Assembly (NCBI GenBank): GCA_016748015.1
Contig: JAAOMT010000436.1
Span: forward strand, 306,091-370,090
Direction: 5' to 3'
From: Geosiphon pyriformis
Lineage: Eukaryota; Glomeromycota; Glomeromycetes; Archaeosporales; Geosiphonaceae
Length of the DNA: 64,000 bases
In this document: positions 56,497 to 64,000 of the stretch, one piece after another
Position numbering within the stretch: position 1 is the stretch's first letter
Layout: every line of letters begins with the position of its first letter
Notes under the pieces: generated by a model
Seen by the model: only the letters and a program-made list of their open reading frames with translations
What the model was told of the DNA's origin: nothing
The model's database searches: none
Made by a program: the position numbers and the translations under genes

Positions 56497-57749
56497 ATGT
56501 CGAATTCTAACCGGCAACCTCAAACGGACTCGTCTGCTTCAGCAACAAACCCAAATTTAAGGACTATACAAGTCAAGCTGGTACTTTTAGGTATTTATTT
56601 GTCCCTGGAACACTTTCTTGCATTTTTGTTTCGGTTTCTCCCTTTCATCAAATCTTCCCATTGCATCGGAGAATGGTTTTTGAGATTTGACGTTTTCTTT
56701 TATCAAAAGCTTCATTCTCGCCTGTTTTTCACCTTCTTTTTAGGTGAAGCTGCTGTTGGTAAATCCAGTTTGGTACTGAGATTTGTGAATAACGAGTTTC
56801 AAGACAATAAAGAGCCTACTATCGGCGGTAAGCTCATAAATTTTTTACAACAAACTTATTTGTGCTGGAATAATTTGTTGAATTAAAATTTTATCAAACA
56901 TTTGATCTATCCTATGATGAGCTAATTACTACATGGCTCTTGTCTTTTTTGATGAAAATTCTAGCTGCCTTTTTGACGCGGAAAACCCGGTCTGACGAAA
57001 AATGGGTCAAGTTCGAGATTTGGGATACTGCTGGCCAAGAAAGATTTCACTCTTTGGCTCCAATGTACTATCGTAATGCCCAAGCGGCCGTGGTGGTTTA
57101 TGATGTCACAAAAGCCGTAAGTATTTATAGACCCATGATTGAGATGGTCCTTCTCAACTATAATTACGCCAATTTAATGATTAGTGCATTATATAAATGA
57201 CATTTCTGACAATTATCCTGCGTCTTAATCATTTTAACTAACATAAATAGTAATTTTTATCAAAATATATGTAGGCATCTCTTGAAAAGGCTAAATCTTG
57301 GGTAAAGGAGCTTCAACGTCAAGCGAATCCTAATATTGTTATCGCTCTCGCTGGAAATAAAGTAGATCTTGTCCAAACTGTCCAGGAAGGTGAGGAAGAA
57401 TCTATGGAGAGCGGAAGACAAGTCCCAACTGAGGAAGCCAAAGCTTACGCCAATGAGGCTGGCTTGTTGTTCTTTGAAACAAGTGCGAAAAGAGGGGATG
57501 GTGTTGATTTGGTATTTTCAGAAATCGGTATGGTTATTCTCATTTCGTTTCGGAGATTCTTTCCAAACATTTTGCAAAATCTATATTCATATTCATCTAA
57601 TTTTAGCCAAGAAAATTCCTTTGGAACATATTCTCTCCAATATGCGATCCGCACGTTCAGGTGGTCCAGGTCTCTCCAGACCCGTAAACTTGACTCAATC
57701 GCAGGGACTAGGACCGAATGGCAGAGATCCAGGCAATTGCAATTGTTAA
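56497..57749 (+). CDS. Rab5/Ypt5-type small GTPase
   Basis: Five exons: 56497-56590, 56744-56827, 56965-57116, 57275-57527 and 57607-57749, all GT..AG with consistent phases, giving 241 aa. Nucleotide-binding motifs: GEAAVGKS (32-39), TIGAAFLT (switch I), DTAGQE (80-85), GNKVD (137-141) and ETSAK (178-182). The protein ends NCNC, a CXC prenylation site that anchors it to membranes. TIGAAF is typical of Rab5. Rab5 proteins direct endocytic vesicle docking and early-endosome fusion. Oddities: a Ser/Thr/Asn-rich N-terminal extension and an acidic insert (about 146-157) make it longer than the usual 215-220 aa. The orthologue in yeast would be VPS21/YPT51. Confidence 0.95.
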
Positions 57750-58979
57750 CTCAATCATTTCGAGTAAATCAATTTCAGTATTTTTTCTTCCTTTTTTCTT
57801 TTTATAATCAGAACAGAAATTTGAAAAATTACTCTATGAATTATATTAGCTTGTGGATTTATACTCTCTTATTTCACTATATATTTTTTATTGTTCTTTC
57901 TCCCTTATAAGTCGGTTTTTTGGGAATAATTTATTTTTTGAGTTTATTACCCAAGTATCCCTATATGTATAGATGTTGGGGAATGTTTCGGGCGATTGAG
58001 TGAGGAGTATATTTTTGTCCCTCATTCGACGTCTTTGGTTCGATTTATTTTATATTTAGATTGAAATTGGTTTCTAGTTGTTGGGGAAAATGATGATAAT
58101 AATTTTCCAGCAAATGGTCTTGTCCGAATTTTTCTTGTTTCACCACCACGCACCTCCTTTTTTAACTAGTTGTATTTTTTCATAAACTTTTTTTCATATA
58201 TGCTTTCTTTTATGAAATGTTCGAAGGGAAATTATTGGTGCTCCCTGAAAAAAATCCGGAAACGCAATCTTATTCTTACATGTGCTATCCAGGACTTCCC
58301 GAAAGAATTGAACATTATCCCTTTCATTCTTCACCTCTATTAATACCACCAGTGGCATTAATATTATGTACAAGTGTAAATAAAGAAATTCGATTTTTAT
58401 TTTCAGTATAGTATTATGAGGTTGAGGGTTGGATAATTTTTGTGAGTTACGAGCCTATGCAAAAATGTTTAGAATCAAGGAATGCATGGATTTGACATGA
58501 TGCTACAGTATTTTTTTGAACTACACAGAAAAAGTCTTATAAACCTATTGACGAAAATGATTATCTTATTTATCGTTATGGAACGGGCCTTTTTGCACAA
58601 TTAGTAATATTCGCCATGTTTTTATTCAGAGATGAAGCCGATGAGGAAATTATATTAATTTTGTTGCTAATGTTCGTTCATAAAAAATTCTTCCTCTACC
58701 AAGTCGTTTTCTTCCAGTTTCACAAATTTATAATTAAAAATTTGAATACATAATTTTAAATAATATTTTTTTTAAGCTTAAAATATTTGTATTTGTTTAT
58801 GTTAATTTAATGTGTTTAATTTTTAATATTTTTATACGATATAAAATATTAAAAAAAGAATTATTTTGTAAAAGTGACCAATAATGTATGATACTGATTA
58901 TCACATTTTTTAGCGTTCACGTGTTTAATTTACTCATAAAAATGACTTTTTTCCTTTTTATCCAACTCGCAAAAAAAAA
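57750..58979. other. 3' UTR of the Rab gene and intergenic DNA
   Basis: An AATAAAG polyadenylation-like signal lies near 58378, so the Rab transcript probably extends to about 58400. AT-rich DNA follows. A CACGTG box is at about 58918-58923, upstream of the next gene. An open frame at 58217-58411 has no start context or support. Confidence 0.5.
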
Positions 58980-60479
58980 ATGCATTCACGGGTTTCGCCT
59001 CTCTACATTCGTGCTCCTATTACTTCTCTAGATCCCAATACAGTATGTTGAATACTTTTTTAAATTGGTAGTGAGTTTATTCAATGAAAAATTGTTGATA
59101 CTCCATTTAAAAATACCTTTTGATAGCTTTATCTTCCATCTTTTGGGGGTCTTTCGCGTCCGGAAATCGACCAACTCATTAAAAGAGAGGGAGTCCCTAC
59201 ATTTTCTGTAAGTCTGTTTTTCTTTCTTTACATAAGCACTTAAGCAGCAACATTTGTAACATATGTGCTTAAAAGAGCTTTTCAGGACCTTATATAATTA
59301 ATACCATTATTAGACAATATAAATTTATTGTTCCTTTGTGTTTTTCTTTTGGCTCTTTGTTCAAGTGTTTGAGCATAAAAACCCGAGTTATTTAGTCTAT
59401 ATTCAAAGAATGTTAATTTGATTTTTTTTTTTACAGTTGCCGATGAAATTTGGAGCATTATCATTTCGTACACCTGTTAGTAATAGTTGGAAAAAAAGCA
59501 ATACTAAAGTTAAAGAATTCAAAGAGGTACAATATTCTACCAAAGTAGATGAAAAACTAGAGAAAGAGGGGCAAGAAAGCAAAGACGAAAAACATACTTT
59601 TAATAATACCACCACTATTGAAATAAACGATTCATCTGGTTCCCTGGATGAAGTTTATTCGGATGGTACAGCTTTGGAAAATACTGGCAAACAGATCGAT
59701 GATATTCAGGGTGTCTCTGTTGAAGCATCACATGAATCAAGAGATCAACTTGTTCATGACACTCACACTTGGAAAGTTTTAGTTAAAACTTGGGACAAAA
59801 AAATGATAACACTTGAAGTCCAACATACAGATCAAATATCATATATTAAAAGAAAAATTCAAGACAAGATGGGAATTTCAACCAATCTTCAGCGACTCTT
59901 TTTAAAACAAAAACAGCTTGAAAATGAACGGACATTATCTGATTATTTAGCTTCCAGCCAAGATATCCTTGAATTAATCCTTCTTCACCGAGGTATATTA
60001 CAAATAGACAACTATTCAATAATCAATCAAGCTATAAATTCTGCACCAGCATCGAATGCAACGTTACAACTTCCAGATTTTACATCTGATACAGGAAATC
60101 AACATAACCAATCATCATCTATCCCATTGAAATCATCCTTTCGCCGAGGTAAAATCATATCTAAATTTTTTATCGCCTTAAAAACATCTAAAAAAACCCA
60201 TTTCCTTTTCAGGCATTGCTGCAACAATTCTCAGTATTGAAAATAGACCTAAAACGGTGCGATGGGAAGTGGACAATGAACTCACTCTCTATCGGGACTC
60301 AAGCTCGATCTGTAAATTCATGAATTCTATAATATCTGAATTTTTTATATCGCTCTTTTGAAATTGATTTGATAATCAGCATCTCAATTTTAGTGGAAGA
60401 TTTGTCCGCTTTTTATCTGAGTTTCAAAACCCGCATCGGAATGGGAGTGAAAACCCAACCCATTCGAGAAACCAAATAA
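58980..60479 (+). CDS. ubiquitin-like domain protein, unknown function
   Basis: Five exons: 58980-59042, 59127-59207, 59437-60148, 60213-60311 and 60394-60479, all GT..AG and in phase, encoding 346 aa. Residues 1-48 (MHSRVSPLYIRAP, SFGGLSRPEIDQLI) are unrecognised. Residues 60-155 are charged and likely disordered. Residues 160-234 are a ubiquitin-like fold (WKVLVKTWDKKMITLEV to LILLHRG). Matches to ubiquitin are strong around KIQDK, QRL and RTLSDY. The domain is internal and ends HRG, not RGG, so it is not processed to free ubiquitin. The C-terminus (RPKTVRWEVDNELTLYRD to TRIGMGVKTQPIRETK) is unrecognised. The last intron is inferred from the frame extension it allows. Confidence 0.8.
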
Positions 60480-63400
60480 TAATAACGTAAGAAAGAATAT
60501 TCATTTATGTAATTTTTGGTTTATATAATTTCGAAATGAAAAATGCCCTTAAAATATAGTTATTGATTTTCCTTTTTGCTTTCGACGAACCTATCTTGCA
60601 ATCTTCATAAAGCCTTAAATAAACTTGAAATGCCTCGATTCCGGTGTATATGTCAAACCGAGGAAATTTTTCATAACTCAAAAGTATTAGAATAATTTTT
60701 GGTAACATAAGTGCAGTAAATGGTAATGTTATGAACTTGGCTATTTTGTCTTTTGATCGAAAACTATTGTATGATACTAATAAACTTAATAGGAGATTAG
60801 GGGCTTCACTAAAGAATAAATTTCCTCACACCATCTCAAAATGTAAAATATTGCTGTTACAAGGTTTGAAGGGTTTTGTTTGATGTTTTATAGGGTTTCG
60901 CATTAAACGGTAAGGTTATGAATAATCCTACTTGGCAATTATTTCCCTTTATGAACCTGAATATAATTAATAATTATAATGATGCGACAGATTGAAATTC
61001 TACCGTGATGTCTTGAGACTGAATTCTATTCCGACGATGCCAAAATCTGACTGATCCCTAAAGAAATATAATTTAAATAATTGTGTCGGTCTTATTCAAA
61101 ATTATTATTATCTAGGCTAATAATTAATTTCTTCACAAAATCTAGCTCGGATGTCACAATCGGCTCCATGATTATTGGCGAGAACGATTTCTCCAAGGTT
61201 ATTCAGTAAAATAAGTTCGAGGTAAAAATCTATAGCTTATAATTTCCGAATACTGGCTTTATTCCGATCCCAATAATCTGGATGGAAAAGGCTTAAATAA
61301 GAAAGTTCCGAAATAACATGTATTGCAACGTAACATCAATTTAGAAAATTTAATTATGTGATGGTATATTTATTAAAAATTGTATGAACCTCCCCCCCTC
61401 GGGAACAATGAAAATAATGCTCGAAAATTATTTTTTCTGTCTGGACTTCCTTCAAGTTTGGCTTTGCAAAGAAAACCTTGGGAAAGGTGAAAGAACGATT
61501 CTAAAAAAATCAAAAAAAGCGAAGTTTACTGATAATTAAAACCCAAAAAAAGGTTTTGCGTGAAAATAAAAATAATTGTACAAGAAGTTCAATCTCAACA
61601 TGAAAGATGACATGATCACTATTAAAAATCTCAGCGCTCGCAATAAACGAAGGTCGAATACAACATTAATATTTCCAGAGATCTCGCCTTTTGCATTCTT
61701 TGAGGGACTGACTACATAGAAGACATTTGGCGAACAAAATAGGATATAAGATCTTGATTCTCTCTCCTGGGACAAATATGGATGGTTTATTATCAAATCC
61801 ACTCGACGTGGAAGGACCGATCTTGCACAATGTGATTCAAACTTCTTTATCACACAACCCGTTTCAAGACATTTAACCACAAAATTATTAAAAAGCACGA
61901 GAAGAGTGATTGCAAAAGCATTTTAACATGGAACTAAGTTTGAAATAATAAAATTGCCCTGTTTGTATAGCTCTTAACTTCACACCTCCATTCAATTGTT
62001 AATAAGGAGCCATAGTCTTTAACTCTAATTGTTTTAAACAAAAGTTTGTGCATGTGGGTGGTGCCAACATCAATATCAATATTATAAGTGTGGATGATTA
62101 TGCCAGCATTTGCAACCTATTGTGGTATCCAAATAGCATAATTATCCATAAGTATAATTTTATTGCCATCGATATCTGTTTGTTTCCCGGTCAGGTCGAA
62201 AATCCTGGAAAAGAAGATACAAGAAATTAGAAATATTTCTTAGCTAGCATATCTCTGGTACATATCGGATATCCGATTTCCCATCCCACAAGATCAGCGA
62301 GAAACCTTTAACACCAGATAACCGAAAAAGTCACCTGTGCCCCAGTGGGACCAGTGCTGGATCAGCTGGTTTTGTGGCTCAGCGAGCAGCCTTGAATGAC
62401 AAAGAACCGAAAAAGTCCCTGTCACGCCACTAATTTCTAACCAAAAGATTTTACTTGCCTTTTTATATTTATCAAATAGCAGACCTGCAATAATTTCGAG
62501 GGATTTGGTATAACAATTTATCTTGAGGTCAAATTGTTCTATTTAGGAAGTCCAAATTGTTCCATTTCGCAGACTTGTGTTCAAAGTACTCATGTATTTT
62601 GTTTTCCGACATTAGCTAAAAATATGCTGTCTCCACGGACTTTAGATGCGTGTGTGCGAAGCAAACATGGGATCTAAAATTTGGGGATTAGTGCTTATGT
62701 AAAAAATCGTGGTTACCCAAAAATAATCAGTGAGCCAAAAATCCCAAGACGTTCAACACGGTAATTCAAAGAAGTTGTATTAATGCAACTCAGCGAGTTG
62801 CAAAAACCCTTGACTTTCAGTATTGATCTGATACTCTTGGAGTTCAGAAAGTTTAATAGATAAGCCAATGGTAATTAAACTTTTACAAATCGATTCTGAC
62901 AAATAATCACTTGGAGACCTTATGTCTAAGTGCGACAACGTCTCACCTACCAGGTGTGAGCCATCTTTTAAATGATCCTCTTCTTGAAAACAAAGGAGAA
63001 TATTTTTAAAATATTATCCTGTAGCCAAAAGAATAGGACAATTAGTGTTCTGCCCATCTACTTTGTCCAAGTATTAAGGAGAAAGTGATAAATGCTTGTA
63101 TTAAAATCAATTTTTGGTTAAGAATTTAACGAGACACTGATACTGAAGATAGTCAGCAGTGGAGATGACTGACTTATATAAGTATGATTCTCCATTTATA
63201 AAAGAGGGGAAGACGTGATTCCCAATTATTTGTTGAATTAAAACATACAAAAAATTAAAATAACTTGAGATTTCGTTTTTTATTTATAATATTAAAGACA
63301 TTTTCGATTTGATTCTTTGATTTCAATCAGTAATTGATTTTATAGACTCAACAAATGATGTAATGCGGTTTGTGAAATTTTGACTAAGAAATTTACTGCT

Positions 63401-63489
63401 TAATCAAATAAGTCTAAGCCAAAGGCGAAGATACCAAAGACATAGGAAATTTTGATAAAAGCATATTGCCGATCTGGGTACATTCAGGC
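60480..63489. other. intergenic region without recognisable gene
   Basis: Mostly ordinary non-coding sequence. A minus-strand open frame at 61536-61898 (120 codons) shows no recognised motif. A short repeat AACCGAAAAAGTC occurs at about 62320 and 62405 in a G+C-richer stretch. I could not support any gene, tRNA or element. Confidence 0.4.
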
Positions 63490-64000
63490 TCATCCTGTTC
63501 TTTTAAAAGATGATCGTCGCTCCCTAACATTATAAATCTTTTCTTTGTCCTCGGAAGGGTTTTCTTCTTTCGGCTTTTTTTCACGCTTTGGCTTTACTTG
63601 GGGTGGAGATGCAGGCTCGAAGTCAACAGGTGTTCCTGTTGCAGGCCGCTGATCAACAGCATTTACATATACGTTCAAAACAGGTGACCATACATAATCG
63701 TGGTTCAAAAGTCTCAGAAGCCTTTTATAAGCATCTACCGTTGCATAAGGAATACCAGATTTAGGATCTTTATATTTAGCTGCAAGACCCGTAAATGGAC
63801 ACAAAACCTTTTTCATTTCTGGGAAAAGCGTATTGACGATTAAAAATCAAAGTTGAGTATATATGAGAGTCATTTAAAAGTAAAAGAAAAGAAGAAAATC
63901 GATATACTTAGGGGTTTTTTCCGCCACTCTTCGAATATTTTTGCCTCTTCATCTTTGGAAAAATTTTCAAAAATAAAGAGTTTTTTAGCCTGTCGCTTAT
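63490..64000 (-). CDS. YL1/VPS72-type protein, C-terminal part
   Basis: Minus-strand gene cut by the window edge. The last exon is 63490-63818; an intron at 63819-63907 follows (donor GTATAT, acceptor CCCAG), then the previous exon, 63908 to the edge. The last exon encodes KVLCPFTGLAAKYKDPKSG and IPYATVDAYKRL, the YL1 C-terminal domain, then a Lys/Glu/Pro-rich tail ending KRTG. The upstream exon encodes a Lys/Glu-rich segment (EEAKIFEEWRKKPL). YL1/VPS72 binds H2A.Z-H2B in the SWR1 remodelling complex in the nucleus. The joined codon at the splice is Lys. Most of the protein is outside the window. Confidence 0.9.

Noticed and set aside
58217-58411. 64-codon ORF after the Rab gene
   Set aside because: Lies in the probable 3' UTR and ends past a polyadenylation-like signal; no motif.
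61536-61898. 120-codon minus-strand ORF
   Set aside because: No recognised motif, no intron/exon support, ordinary intergenic composition; not supportable as a gene.
62270-62430. Possible small RNA gene in a G+C-richer stretch with a repeated AACCGAAAAAGTC
   Set aside because: No tRNA cloverleaf, snoRNA box pair or polymerase III signals that I could place.

Overview
The window looks like a repeat-rich stretch of an AT-rich fungal nuclear genome. The single-copy genes at the right end have short GT..AG introns, and they encode a Rab5-type GTPase, a YL1/VPS72-type protein and a Ser/Thr-rich membrane protein. The LINE and gypsy-like elements resemble those of arbuscular mycorrhizal fungi (Glomeromycotina, for example Rhizophagus). 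That placement is an inference from general knowledge, not a database result.

Left half, 1-35954: a nest of Ty3/gypsy-type LTR retrotransposons. I could order it from 4-bp target-site duplications (TSDs) and broken reading frames. The oldest layer is a minus-strand element (E5, about 8595-14782). It was hit by a minus-strand element (E2, 2222-8594), by two solo LTRs (8671-9653 and 12707-13795), and, inside its own 5' LTR, by a plus-strand element (E3, 14783-35954). E2 abuts, and was probably cut by, a plus-strand element of another family (E1, 1-2214). E3 carries a solo LTR inside its 5' LTR (15491-16333). Its reverse transcriptase was split by a complete 10.2-kb minus-strand element (E4, 21582-31797). 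E2-E5 share an unusual gag-pol order: gag with a CCHC knuckle, DSG protease, an unrecognised Cys-rich module, dUTPase, RT, RNase H, integrase, and a long post-integrase region. All copies are broken by stops and frameshifts.

Middle, 35955-51560: a block with very low G+C (roughly 10-15% by eye) holding decayed LINE copies. Two younger insertions sit in it: an ORF1-only LINE derivative on the minus strand (41163-43461) and a nearly complete LINE on the plus strand (44021-50907) with a perfect 10-bp TSD. That LINE encodes ORF1 (RRM-like domains and CCHC) and ORF2 (APE endonuclease, RT, RNase H, CCHC).

Right part, 51560-64000: host genes. In order: a 905-aa predicted single-pass membrane protein (52224-55048, two exons), a Rab5/Ypt5-type GTPase (56497-57749, five exons), a protein with a ubiquitin-like domain (58980-60479, five exons), and the 3' end of a YL1/VPS72-type gene on the minus strand (63490-64000, running off the window).

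The most unusual signals are these. A 25-nt stem-loop is conserved in seven LTRs of two families, with a palindromic TGATCA loop and one covarying stem pair, like a retroviral dimer-initiation hairpin. A Cys-rich module plus dUTPase sits between protease and RT. The RT active site is YLDN or YLNN in all three readable copies. The ORF1-only LINE shares its 3' tail with the full LINE. No tRNA, rRNA or CRISPR array was seen.
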